A DNA stretch of 64,000 bases. Source: Cylicocyclus nassatus. Taxonomy: Eukaryota > Nematoda > Chromadorea > Rhabditida > Strongylidae. Shown piece by piece: positions 1 through 10,587 of the stretch. Both the position numbers and the translations under genes were made by a program. The DNA is taken from positions 86,818,636 to 86,882,635 of the forward strand of contig CATQJL010000112.1 of assembly GCA_958299035.1 (NCBI GenBank), given 5' to 3'. The notes below the pieces were generated by a model. That model saw only the letters and a program-made list of their open reading frames with translations, had not been told where the DNA came from and did no database searches. Position 1 is the first letter of the stretch, and the number at the start of each line of letters is the position of its first letter.

Positions 1-1941
1 AAATATGAAATCATATTCAATTTTGAGATCCTTGCTTTTTTTAAACACCGCTAATGAAGTAGAGCGCGCGCATTGCGTTCGAAAGATTTCGTAATTTTTG
101 GCTTTCGTCTTTTGTGTGCAATCACAGAAGCATTATTAGTTGAGCGGGTGCGAACGCTGCGCGCGTATTTTCATCGTAGTAAATCTTGCGCCTCATGCGC
201 TATGGGGCTAAAGAAACCGCGTTCGCGCTCAAAGATATTGCGCCTCCGTCATGCAGCAGCCTATACTGCTCAGTAGCGTTTGAAAAATTTCGTTCATGGT
301 GAGGGATGACAGATGTTTTTTCGACTGTAGGGACGTGGCAAATTTTACACAGCTAATTTGTACCTGAAAACTTTGAAGAATATTCAATTGTTTGCAAGTG
401 AAAACAACTCATTTGCACAATTTTATGGGTGGTGTGTAGGTTACATTCAAAAAACTCCGCGAATCTATCGGATTGCCAACTACTACCTTTGTCAAAATCA
501 TGATAATGGACCCTTTTGAATGCAAGCATCCCATTTCGATAATTAGCTGATTAGATATCATGTTACTGGTTGAGGCTTGTCTTCTAAGTTTGTTGTGTTT
601 ATGACAAATATGAGACTTAATTGAACTCGCTCTTTCGCAATCGAGTTTTGTTTTTTTGTTTGTAACGCAGTTTAATATTTTTAGCATGTGTGTTTTTTTT
701 CAGAGCAGGATCAACGATTACATTCTTCGTTTGCCTTCCTGTTCATAGCAGGAAGGAGAAAAGCACTTGAACTAGGTTCGTTAATTTTATTTTTGTTCTT
801 TATAAAACAAGAGCCTATGGGTTTTTCTGGAATGCGGTGGTTGTGAAAAGCTGGCTGCAGCCCTCTATTTGTTGATAAAGAGATGTATAGTATATAATTG
901 TGTGTGGTCAATACTGCTTAGGGGGAACGGTGCGCTCTGGAAGAAATTCACTTCACTCTTGTTGATTGTAGGACAATTGACCTCATCAGTAAATAAAAAA
1001 CCATAAAAATGTTGACAACAACTAATAACGTTCAACCCCGATTCACACAATTGTCATTGTCAGCCTCGATAAGGCCTATGTGATCTCATCTCATTTGTTC
1101 ACTCGCGTACCATTCTGTTCCATAGCTCCGCGAAGTCTGTGCCCTTTCTCAAGTACAAAAATAGTGGCTAGATTGAATGCAGCTCGTTGTTTTCCTTTTC
1201 TTTTGCTTTTAGTAGTACAAAGGAATTGATAGCGATTAACGCATAAATTAATGCTTTTGATAAAGCTTTTGATATTTGCTCTTATAAGACTTTCCTGAAC
1301 GTCAGATAGCTTCTGAATACCATGTGTTGGCATAATCTGCGATAAGCTCGATAAAATCAATTCGGTTCAGCTGCTCAACATTGAGGGCTTCAGCATATCA
1401 CAAATGAAATTCGCAATTGATCCCTTTTGCTTGCTTCCTTAACAGTTGGTGCCGTGGTTCTAGTGGACATTTGAAAGGCTCTGGGGTCTTCCCTGCGGTG
1501 ATATCCCATTTGTGCCCCGAAACCCCACCCAAACTAGCTCTAGAAACTCAACAACCACTAAAAACTGAGTTTTTTTTGAAAAGAGAAGCTTACCAGAAAT
1601 AATACTATCTATTCAAACTAATAAATAATAAACACTTGTTCTGGGGCATAGTGTAACAACGGAGCAATGATATCTAGGCAATTAACAGATAAATGATATA
1701 GGATGACTAGGAAGGAATGAGAAGTAACACAAAAAGTTGATTACCTAATAAGAGATGAGAGAAAACAGTTTCCCGCAAATCATGTGCCTCGACTTTTCTG
1801 ACTTCACCGCGAGCAGACAGTCCCATGCTTCGCCTTATCTGGCGAACCAATAGTTAAGAATGTTCCGCGGAACACCCCGGGATTTTCAGTCTTTTCTGGT
1901 AGGGTCCGAGCGAATTAGAGCGCATAATAGACGATTGGCAC
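1..1941. other. No gene recognised; AT-rich flank
   Basis: Short open frames occur on both strands, but none has a recognisable domain, a convincing run of splice signals or a repeat boundary that I can define. A terminal exon of a gene lying outside the window cannot be excluded. Confidence 0.4.
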
Positions 1942-2080
1942 GTAGACAGTATACTTTGGAATATTCGAAATTTTTTTTTTCGAATAATCGAATAATATTC
2001 GAATATATTCGAAAATCAAAAAAAAACCGAATAATCGAATTTCGAATAATTTCAAAAACAAAAAATGTCGAATATCCGAA

Positions 2081-2510
2081 TCTTATATATAAAGCTGAAT
2101 GTCTGTTTGTATGGCTGTCTGTCTGTCTGTCTGTCTGTCTGTCTTCGGGCCCCGGCGGGTGTCATAGGCTACTTTTCGTATGGATCGATATCGATTTTAT
2201 CGATTTTTTGCAAAATTTGAGCTACGGGGCTGAGAGTTGGCAGAGGGGGGTGAGTGAGCATGGGGATTCCGAATACGATATTAGGTAGTTTTTGAAATCG
2301 TGCATTACTTTTATCGATTTTTTTTTCAAAATTTGAGCTAGGGGGCTGGAATTTGGCAGAGGGGTGTAATCGAGCATGCTGACTACTAACACAGCGGGAT
2401 AGGGAACTGCATGTAAAAGTGGGCACAGGGAAAGGTTTTACAGGGATAGGAATGGAATCTTTAACATAGTGTTTTGACACTGCCGCGCGGAGCCGGGTAA
2501 TCCAGCTAGT
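2081..2510 (+). mobile_element. Non-autonomous Helitron/Helentron-like element, copy 1
   Basis: It starts with a TATATATAAAGCTGAATGTC-type head followed by a (TCTG)n run. It contains ATCGAT-rich sequence and ends GGAGCCGGGTAATCCAGCTAGT before an AT flank. The same head and CCAGCTAGT tail recur at 56630-57126, and the tail alone at 2903. No inverted termini and no Rep/helicase frame are present. It is nested in the TTCGAATA-rich hAT-like element. Confidence 0.65.
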
Positions 2511-2573
2511 ATATAAAAAGAAATATTCTAGTCATAATTCTTGTTCATGTAAAGCAGGACGATCAGAGTAAGG

Positions 2574-2903
2574 ATTCAAGTCAATTACACCCCTCTGCCA
2601 AATTCCAGCCCCCTAGCTCAAATTTTGAAAAAAAATCGATAAAATCGATAAAAGTAATGCACGGTTTCGAAAACTAATATCGTGTTCGTAATCGGCATGC
2701 TCGATTACACCCCTCTGCCAACTCCCAGCCCCGTAACTCAAATTTTGCAAAAAATCGATAAAATCGACACCGATCGATAACGAAAAGTGGACTGTGACAC
2801 CCGCCGGGGCCCGAAGGGTATGTGTGCCAAGTTTGGTCCGGATCGGTTAAGAAATGGAATTTTCTATTCGGAACATACGGCGGAGCCGGGTAAGCCAGCT
2901 AGT
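2574..2903 (+). mobile_element. Helitron-like element, 3' portion (copy 2)
   Basis: It shares the closing block (GGGGCCCGAAG ... CGGATCGGTTAAG ... GGAGCCGGGTAAGCCAGCTAGT) with the copy at 56630-57126 but lacks the TCTG-repeat head. Part of it reads as the reverse complement of the interior of the copy at 2081-2510, because this family carries an internal inverted repeat. Confidence 0.55.
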
Positions 2904-3328
2904 ATCGAATATTTTCGAAATATGGAAATTGTCGAATGATCGATTACTGAATATTTTCAGAATCAAAAAGTTTTGGATAATCGAAAATATTTGTGAAAAA
3001 ATGGAATAGATGAATACTTTGCGTTGACTATGTTGAATATTTAAACAAATTTTGATCAAGTTATAATGAAAGCAATTTAAACAGCAAAGATATTTGCTGA
3101 CATTCGAATAACTATTGATAGATATTCGAATGTTCGAATATATGGAATCTTTTTCCATATACATATATTCGAAAATTTCGAATAACAGAAAATATCGAAT
3201 AAGCGAATATTGAATATACTCGAAATCTTGAAATTTTCGATTAGTCGAATTTCGGAATAAATTTTACTCGAATATTTTATTCGAATACACGAATATTTAT
3301 TTGATTCGGTCCAAAGTATAGTAGACAG

Positions 3329-3880
3329 ATCGCACTTTCAAGCTTTACCGCAAGTTCAACGTTACATTTCACTTGAGATGAATTTACTGGGGTAAAGTGC
3401 GAAGGAGAAAAATCCCGTAAGCTCTCGTGAGTGAGTCAAGAAATACGGACCTGACGTAGCGCTGTTGTGCACATCCATGATTTTTTTTAATGTCCACCTG
3501 TCCTCTGTTCTTCTCATAATGTGATCGGCCCTACAAGCTTCGCTTTCGCAACTTAGTCCGCTGGGTCACAAAGACGAGACATTCTTCTAATATCCATACT
3601 GCGAAGTTCGAGCGGATGTTGCTCGTGTCGGGTCATCTTTACAAGACTGCGCTCAAGCACTCTGCATGTGATCCGTAGAGCTTTCTACGTGGTTACAGTG
3701 TTGGCGGTAGTCTGCTCAGAGTGACGGGAGAACTGTTGTTAGGACAGGTGGGCACGAAACTCCGGCTCCGTTAGTTGGATGGCTTCTTTCAGAGACTCGA
3801 AGGCAGCCCAGGCTGCCATTTTTCTATTGCCATGTTCTTTCACTTTATTTTTAAAAAATATGAAAAATCATAGCAAGAGG
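3329..3880. other. No gene or repeat recognised
   Basis: This is about 550 bases between the hAT-like element and the next MITE remnant. Both strands are broken by stops at short intervals and no paired termini were found. Confidence 0.35.
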
Positions 3881-3882
3881 TA

Positions 3883-4332
3883 ATTCCAGTTCAGCTGGAA
3901 CCGTTTGAACTAATTTGGAAAAAAAGGTAGGAACGGTTTTTATTCACGTTTCTTTTCCTCAATTTTTGGATCATGATTGAGTCCTCTCAAGCGCATGTGC
4001 ACACAAATTTTGGTGTTACATCTTTGCAATTTGATTGAAAACAGGGCTTTTGTTTGGTCATGACACAATTTCGAAGCCTCGCGCTGGGCTATTAGCATGC
4101 CGCCGGCATGCTGGTGGCACACCGTTGGAGTTCTAATAAACATCGGTATAAAGAGTAGGCGTGCCAAAAGCGTTGGGAGCATGCTTGTGGCATGCTAACA
4201 AACAGCGGCGTGCTAAATCGCAAAAACGGTATTCCCTTTGGTTTTCCGCTGATAAACGATGTGCGGCTCGACCTGGTTCCAACGGCGCTGAGCCTTGTCA
4301 CTTGCTCCCCCTCCCCCTTAAACCACCAGCTC
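3883..4332. mobile_element. Decayed copy of the CCAGCT/GGCATGC hAT-like MITE family
   Basis: It has the same order of blocks as the well-bounded copy at 31256-31965: an AGTTCAGCTGGAACC block, a CGCATGTGCACACAAATTTTGG block, GGCATGC palindromes, and a closing GGTTCCAACGGCGCTGAGCC block. Target duplications are no longer visible, so the ends are approximate. Confidence 0.5.
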
Positions 4333-4339
4333 CTCAGCT

Positions 4340-4800
4340 GAAGGTTTGGAAGCAATCGATAAATCGGTGAAAGAAATCTAATACTGAGCGCATTGTATTC
4401 GCAATCAGTATGCTCACTTACCCCTTGTGCCAATTCCCAGCTCCGTACGGTCCATATTAATTACCTGTTCCCTTTTCCGCAAGCGCAAGAGCTTCTCGCC
4501 GCGTTCGCGCGCGTATGGCTTGGGCACTCAAATTGGCCTCATCGATTGGTGGCCCGCGCGCGGGCTCTTGCGTCGTACATGCGTAGTTCCCATGCGAAAG
4601 GGAGTACGCAATTGACATCGACTGTAGCTTCAAATTCGTTGAAAAATCAACAGATCGATAATGATTGATACCGAAAAAGCCTACTCGCCTCGTCCCCAAG
4701 TTTTACTGTGCAAAACATGGTCTAGGTCCAGATCAAAGGGATATCCATTTGGAACTTATTACAGACAGACATACTAACAGACTGATATATATATATGTAT
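4340..4800 (-). mobile_element. Helitron-like remnant, reverse orientation
   Basis: Reading the minus strand, a TATATAT...GTCTGTCTG head is followed by diverged versions of the family's blocks: a CGGACC-like block, a GGCTTTTTCGG block, an ATCGAT-rich core and a CTGGGAATTGGCACAAGGGG block. It is much more decayed than the copy at 56630-57126. Confidence 0.4.
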
Positions 4801-5785
4801 ATTTTTTGCTACTTGAAGACATTATCTATTCAGTTATCTATAACAAAATCAAGACTCTAGAGGACCGATATTTAGAGCTTTTATTTCGGATTTAGCGTTG
4901 AATTAAGATTTCTTTCAGTTTGAATATAGAGTACATCGCTATAGTCTGAGTCAATACATGAATTTATGAATTAAAATATTGTTGTCCTTCTCTTTTCCTC
5001 GTCTAATAGGTACATCAACGTATAGCTTTAGTTTTCTCCTTCGAATTATCCCAAAAAATATTTTTTGGTTGTGCGAATGTAAAAATCAAACGAGTCACTA
5101 CATTACTTTAGGTGATGGTGACAAGAGAAACACACGTAAGTCACATGATGCTTCGGTCACTGTGTGGATGTCGCCCCAATAAAATCGACGATAAAAATGA
5201 TGTTGCGATTAGAGACTATCGTGATACAGTAAGTGCTTTGAACACACCCAGCAATATTTGTGTGGCTAAAATTCCAGGTTTTCATCTATGCTTCACATAA
5301 GGTTCTTGCACGTTCTTTAGTTGGGAGATTATTTCGAACGCTTGAGGATAGGAATCTCAGACCAAGCGGAATGAATATGGTTAAAACCACCAAAGAACTT
5401 GTTCAGGTTTTTCAAGCTTTATGGAATGGAATCTTTATTATGAAATACAATTTTTAGAAGTCCCCGCTTTTGAAAAAAGTAGCCAGGGAAGATGGCGAAG
5501 TTTGTATGTTCTCGACGTGGCATGGAGAATATGTTTTCAAAAATGCATTAGGCGCTACATCATACTTTTGCAGAAAATACGCCTTTATTCAAGGTGAGTG
5601 TTATCGTAACTATCCAGCTTTGGGCATGTTTATCTGAGAAACTTCATTGTATCTTCAATTCACATTATCTTGATAGGTGTAACGAAAGAGGAAGAGGAGG
5701 GGAGGCAGGAACGACTGGCATAATAGCATGACCATCCCTCACCCCGGGCCACCCGAGCTTTCTGACCTTCAGGAACGAATTTTGG
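4801..5785. other. No gene recognised
   Basis: AT-rich sequence with only short frames on either strand; no domain, repeat boundary or splice chain identified. Confidence 0.35.
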
Positions 5786-5790
5786 TACCG

Positions 5791-6034
5791 CGTAAGGCCC
5801 AAGGCATACTTTACGCAATCCCAGTCGCTGCGCGATCTGACACTACAGCGACTCTTCGTAATTGGTCGTTAGCGCGATTTGCATGGGCCAGACTAAGCTT
5901 TTGCTATTATTTACTGTGGTTACGCGCCTATGCACTTAGGACCGCACACGATTGATCTGTAAATATCTAGCAAACTGTCAAGTCGCGTGGATGTAGCGAT
6001 TTGACGAAATTGCGCGAGGTATGCTTGAGCCTAA
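5791..6034. mobile_element. Foldback MITE with TAAGGCCTAAGGCATACC-type ends, old copy
   Basis: The left end (GTAAGGCCCAAGGCATACTT) and right end (GAGGTATGCTTGAGCCTAAG) are inverted relatives of each other. Both match the better preserved copy at 29486-29731, including the internal ACAGCGACTCTTCG and CAAGTCGCGTG blocks. It is non-coding. Ends are approximate. Confidence 0.55.
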
Positions 6035-7400
6035 GACAATCTCTGATCAGGAGCATTACCAATCATTTAACTCAGTCTGAGTCTGGATTCTTTCACCACG
6101 GTTGTCCAACATTTCAACTGCCTTTAGAGCATCGTCATTTTGAGCATTGGTGCACAGAGACACTTGTCAAAAGGGTCTGCCACGCAATTAGCTGGCAAAC
6201 TGTACTGCGCAAGCGTTCCAAAAGATGATTCGTTCTGGTTAAACAGGACGGAATTTTGCCTAGTGCTGGATAATTTTATTCAAGAACCAGGATATTCGGT
6301 CAGCTGATCCTCCTGCACATGATCCAGGAAGGCTACAGGCAGTCTCAAAAATTCTGAGCAACTTTGGTGAAAAGATCCAGACTTTCGGATTGAGTAATGA
6401 TCGGTAATGCTTCTGATCAGAGAATGTCTCTCTTGTAACATCTTCAGGTGGTCAGGAACAAACCACTGAGAGGTCTGGCAATGGGACAGAGCTTGCACCA
6501 ATACTAGAGGTCTGCTCTATGAGCAGATAGAAGAACCACTGCTGTCACGTTTACCTCTTATCTACTGACCTTATTACATCGACGACTGTTGCGTCATAAC
6601 ATCAACACAATTCGAAATGGATGTTTCCCACTGCTCAGTTGAGAGTCGCAGTACATGAAGTTTATGCGATAATAACCGGAAGATGGTTGGCTTACCTACC
6701 TCAACGATCAGACTGTTTAACGGCGCCGCGAATGTAAACGGTATCGTAAGGAATGTTCAAAGAACATCTTGCTAAATGCTCGTTCGGGATATTCAAACGC
6801 TGCAAGAGCCGTCCTGTAACATGCTTAATACAGCAGCGAACGTGTGCACAGGGAAAGAAAAACGGAAGGAATCAAGGGCGCTGGAAATTGCTGAGAGGAA
6901 TGGCTACACGCCCCAGAAAGGACGTGCTAATCCAATGTTTCAACTGATAGCAAACAGGACCAACGGAAAGTTGCTCTTTATCTTCCTTTCGTTTCTGATG
7001 CGACTAGAGCTGCAGCGCACATTGTATTAAGCACGCAAAATTGAAAGACAAATTGAAAGACCATGTCCTTATGATTGACACTCCAGCTGACAACATCAGA
7101 AAATAGCTAGTACGTAATAGACTTTATGACAACTACTGCAAGATCTAAGGCTGCGTATTTTGTCTATCTGCTAAAGTTGGAGACTGCGGTAAGGCCTGTG
7201 TAATTTATGAGATGAACGCATTGAATGCAGCGCCACTTGTGTCGGAGAGAACGTTGGGATAAGGGTAAAGGAAGATCTTGCCAGCAAGAAGAAGGAAAGT
7301 CTTACCACTCCTCTTGCCCGTCCTACATGTGCGCCGTCGGTAGAGGAGGTCAGTTTATCCTTCACGTTTGGAACTTTTTCGTGTAATACCCCGGGGCATC
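6035..7400 (+). pseudogene. Penelope-like retroelement (RT + GIY-YIG), decayed copy A
   Basis: A frame-shifted Penelope-like open reading frame. A reverse transcriptase palm motif YYIDDCC followed by VITSTQ is encoded at 6572-6610. Upstream, an MGQ...LAP-like block and an EEPLLSRLPLIY block can be read across frameshifts. Downstream come the thumb/linker region (6830-7030, containing ESRALEIAERNGY) and a degenerate cysteine/GIY-YIG-type stretch (7155-7300, containing CVIYEM). Many stops and frameshifts make it non-functional. The 5' part contains an inverted repeat (6033-6105 against 6366-6430) like the inverted terminal structures of Penelope elements. It is related to the copy at 12.6-13.6 kb. 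Confidence 0.65.
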
Positions 7401-8790
7401 AAGGCTGATCAGGAACTGGTGGAGGATTTTGGTGGATTAGACACACAATCATAATCTTCTACCACTTTAGACCTCTGAAGAAGAGACTTGTTTACAACGT
7501 TAGGCCGCCACTAAAAGATCTACTAACCTCGGTTGGCTTACTCACCTACTAACACGTTATACTAACAATGCCGTGGTTCAAAATGATGAAACTTGGAAAC
7601 TGACCTCCCTATTCTGCTTCACTGTAAATTTCATCTTTTGACAAATGTGGAACTCTTACTTTTGTTTGGAAGAAGTCAGTTAAAACATTTGTTCTATCCT
7701 AAGAACTGGCTGTGAGGTACAAAACGGGAAAAGCAGGCTAGAGTTGTATGGTCTAAAAAACTCAATAGCAGAAGACAGAATATATGGAAGTGGGAGAAAA
7801 CTCCTGGTATCATAAGCATTAATGGTGAAGTGCTAAAGAAGGCAACGTCATACAGGTACCTAGTCAGCGGAGGGAGGTCTACAAGAGGAGGTCGCAGGCA
7901 GGATGAACACAGCATGGATGAAATAAAGAGTAGCCTTAAAGGCAGCGTCCAGGCAGATCTGGACCTACGGGGATTTTACGTGGAAAGTACTTTTGGGGCC
8001 CTAACTGAGGCACTGATGAAGCGGCAGCGCACGTAGTGCTCTAAAGGCTGAGATATCCCCCTCGAAACCGGACCTCGCGATCGTATTCGCATGGATTCAT
8101 GGCAGTTTCGCGCCAGGATCCACGCTTTGCGCCATGAATCCATGCGAAATACGATCGCGGGGTCCAGTTTCGAGGGCGATATCTCAGCCGTTAGAGCACT
8201 ACCTGAGTTGCCAGTTGGGCAGTGACTTAGTTAGGGCCCCAAAATTACTATCCACGTGAGATCCCCATGTGTCCAGACTTGCCTGGACGCTGCCTTTAAT
8301 AAAGTTTATGAGACAGAAGATTGCTTGTGCAGCTCAAGTCTCAACTGTACCGGACCGTTATCCGCCCAGCAACACTGTATGACAGTGAGTGCTGGCCGCC
8401 TTGTACGCGGAACGAGGAGCGCAAGCTCATGTCATGGAAACAAGGATACTACGATGGACCTTAGGAGTCACACTGAAGGATTACATCCGCAATGACACTA
8501 TACGAGCGCAAATGAGAAGCCCTAATTGCTCAGAAAATGCAGGAAAATAGGTCGATGATATGGACATGTGCGCAAAAGGGATGAAAGTCACATCACAAAG
8601 TTACCCCTGGCTGTGGAGGCATTAGGCAAAAGACCCAGAGGTAGATCCAAGATGAGGTGGATGGATACAATCAAGATCGACTTGCGAGAACTTGGTATAG
8701 AGACCTTGCCTCAGATAGGATGACATGGAGACATCAGACAAGAAAAGCGGACCCTGCATAAGTGGGACACATGAGAGGATAAAAAAGAAC
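7400..8790 (+). pseudogene. RTE/BovB-like LINE fragment (RT C-terminus), interrupted by a MITE
   Basis: Fragments of the C-terminal region of a LINE reverse transcriptase are readable in shifting frames. They include the block NGEVLKKATSYRYL at 7823-7863, a LYDSECWPP-like block around 8370-8400, a VTLKDYIRNDTIRAQMRS-like block near 8470-8520, and an RGRSKMRWMDTIK-like block near 8638-8680. These are typical of the tail of RTE-like elements in animals. A 356-bp TTAA MITE (7940-8295) interrupts it. Multiple frameshifts indicate a dead copy. The boundary with the Penelope remnant upstream is uncertain. Confidence 0.6.
7940..8295. mobile_element. TTAA-flanked MITE (piggyBac-type duplication), copy 1
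   Basis: The element begins AGGCAGCGTCCAGGCA and ends with its inverted copy TGCCTGGACGCTGCCT. It is flanked by TTAA on both sides (7936-7939 and 8296-8299). The two arms continue as an imperfect inverted repeat over most of the element, including TTTGGGGCCCTAACT and the GCATGGATTCATGG block. It sits inside the LINE fragment. A relative with the start AGGCACCGTCCACCC lies at 54811-55178. TTAA duplication is the piggyBac hallmark; no transposase is encoded. Confidence 0.75.
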
Positions 8791-9138
8791 TGATCGTGAG
8801 ATCTTTTTTAATTTCTAATATTTTTGCTATAAAAATGTAAAACTGCTTTAGTCTTGATCTCTGCGATATGTTGTTGAAACAAGATCATAAATTTGTGTAT
8901 ACTCTACATACAATTCAACTTTAGTCCTCAGAAGTTTTTCTAACTACGTCTCGTGCAGCCTTGCCTCGTCCCTGAAACGCACTTTCAATAAGGTTGCGTG
9001 TCCTTACTTTAGACTCGAGGAGTGCAAAGTACTGACATATATAAAAACTATCTGCGTTTTGGTTTTAGAGGAGCACGTCATCCGTGCAATAGTGCATTCG
9101 CAACTGACTGCAACTGACTTTTTTACCATCTCTTTCAG
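8791..9138 (+). promoter_or_regulatory. Upstream region of the small acidic gene
   Basis: About 350 bases without an open frame. A TATATAAAAAC box lies at about 9039-9050. The polypyrimidine-CTTTCAG at 9132-9138 precedes the first coding exon by 14 bases. That spacing fits a spliced-leader trans-splice acceptor, though it could instead be a normal acceptor for an unseen upstream exon. Confidence 0.35.
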
Positions 9139-9152
9139 GCGTCGATATAGTC

Positions 9153-9202
9153 ATGACGGAAACAACAAAGGCAACGCGTAAAGAAGCTGAGCTATGGATA
9201 GA
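9153..9202 (+). CDS. Small acidic protein, first coding exon
   Basis: This 50-base exon starts at the ATG at 9153 (MTETTKATRKEAELWI) and ends with a GA|GTAAGT donor in phase 2. It lies 14 bases downstream of a TCTTTCAG acceptor. The frame stays open upstream to that acceptor, so an extra 5' exon remains possible. Confidence 0.6.
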
Positions 9203-9250
9203 GTAAGTTTTGAAGATATTTTGCTCATTTTAAAGCATATGCAATTTCAG

Positions 9251-9524
9251 CACTGAGCCTCCTCCTCCTCTCGTTGCTCCTGTGGCTGTTGTAGAAGATG
9301 GTTCTGCGCCAGTTGCGGAAAATGTAGAGATTGTGGAACCAGAGGAGGAACCCAATACGATTGTTGAAGTCGTAGATACAGAACAAACAGCTTCCCCACA
9401 AGAGATCACATATCCAACTGATGCCGAGCCTGTTCGAGACACTTCTACCGCAGACACATTGCCGGTGGGTGATGGAGTGGAGGATCCGATACACACCGAC
9501 AAGTTACCTCCTATACAGCCATGA
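9251..9524 (+). CDS. Small acidic Pro/Glu/Val-rich protein, terminal exon
   Basis: This exon follows a 48-base intron (9203-9250, GTAAGT...AATTTCAG), a size typical of nematode introns. The splice keeps the frame and gives a protein of about 107 residues that is acidic throughout, with a run of four prolines directly after the junction and EPEEEP and VEVVDTE stretches. No signal peptide, membrane segment or domain is recognisable; the composition suggests an unstructured protein. The stop is at 9522-9524 and the nearest plus-strand AATAAA is at about 10309. The gene converges with the CLN3 gene ending at 10453. Function is unknown. Confidence 0.6.
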
Positions 9525-10320
9525 TGATATTTATTTTGTTGGGCTGAGGTTTTCGCATTTCGCTCACAATGTGCCAATCTTTGTACACTCATTCATTATA
9601 ATTGGTGGTTTTGTAGTACCCTTCTTATGGAAAAGCTCTCAGAACAATGACTTCAAGGAAGTCAGTTACCCAAAGATGATGATGAAGCGAAGTGTATTTG
9701 TAAGAGACTGCTTTTAGCCCCACGCAGTATTTTTACCACCTCCGACGCAGTCTGTCTATTCTTCATTCTCGGTTGCGAATTCTTGTAAGAATGAGATACG
9801 AACTGAGAACCGAAATTCTCTCGCTCTAGCTTACTATGACTTCTGCAAGTCAAATTTACCTAACTGTTGTAAACAAAATCACGCATATCTGTATCTATTG
9901 TTTGCCTATGAGGTAAAACCATTTCCGATTTGGCCGTTGTATAAACTTCGAAAAAATCGAAGTTTTTCAACGGATCTTGCTAAAGCAACACAGTACGGAA
10001 CGAGAATTCTACATAGAAGATCTTTCACAGAAAAATTGAGAATACCTATTATAAGTTTATGTGTTGGGCGTTGGTAAATTGTGGTCTGGAAGTTAGACAA
10101 TGAAAATCAGGAATTTATTTGAGTCCTTTGCGAGCGACCCTTTTGGTTAGCCATCTTTTCAATTCTTTCATCTTTCTTGTGTATATTTCTTTGCTATTCG
10201 TTGTAATTTACTTGTTGCGCATAAGTCTAACTTTTTTCGCGACAATTTCATCTTGGCAAGATTTTGACCATTATTTGCATAAATTATGTCAACGTGGTCC
10301 TACCTCTCAATAAAGCTTCT
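9525..10320 (+). other. Presumed 3' UTR and intergenic space between convergent genes
   Basis: No convincing frame. A plus-strand AATAAA at about 10309-10314 could serve the small acidic gene, which would give a long 3' UTR. Beyond it come the minus-strand poly(A) signals of the CLN3 gene. Confidence 0.35.
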
Positions 10321-10397
10321 TCACATCATGGTGATAATACGAATTATTGTTTTGAATGTTTTTTAAAATACTTCACGCTCGAGTCCTAGAATATTAT

Positions 10398-10408
10398 TTT
10401 ATTTTATT
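10398..10408 (-). terminator. Poly(A) signal(s) of the CLN3 gene
   Basis: Two overlapping AATAAA hexamers on the minus strand (10403-10408 and 10398-10403) begin about 45 bases after the CLN3 stop codon. Confidence 0.6.
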
Positions 10409-10452
10409 CAAACATGTCGGTGATATAAATCTTTATATGGTACACGAATCAC

Positions 10453-10587
10453 TTAGCGTACTGTAGGCATTGGCTGGCGGCAAATGAAATTGTGTAAAGG
10501 TATCGACATGAATCCAGCAAATGCTATTCCCAAAGAATTTCCTACATTAGCGACTGCCATACAGTATTCTCGCACATCAGCAGCCAC
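10453..10587 (-). CDS. cln-3: CLN3 terminal exon
   Basis: After the acceptor TGAGTATTCAG the frame reads VAADVREYCMAVANVGNSLG, then FAGF, SIPLHNFIC and a short tail to TAA at 10453-10455. It aligns with the REFAMAATCISDTLG...LPLHDFLC end of CLN3. The usual aspartate of ISDTLG is asparagine here (VGNSLG). Confidence 0.92.
   Translation of the reverse strand: MAADVREYCMAVANVGNSLGIAFAGFMSIPLHNFICRQPMPTVR

Larger units (their letters stand above)
1950..3320. mobile_element. hAT-like DNA element rich in TTCGAATA words, with nested Helitrons
   Basis: The element opens with TATACTTTGGA and closes with the inverted TCCAAAGTATA. It is bracketed by a perfect 8-bp direct repeat GTAGACAG (1942-1949 and 3321-3328), a duplication length typical of hAT transposons. 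The interior, outside two Helitron-like insertions, is an irregular repetition of TTCGAATA/TATTCGAA words. No transposase frame is visible, so it is non-autonomous. A similar TTCGAATT-rich patch occurs near 40270-40320. Confidence 0.75.

Noticed and set aside
73..276. 67-codon frame at the left edge
   Set aside because: No family resemblance and no supporting splice signals; GC-rich words give a chance open frame.
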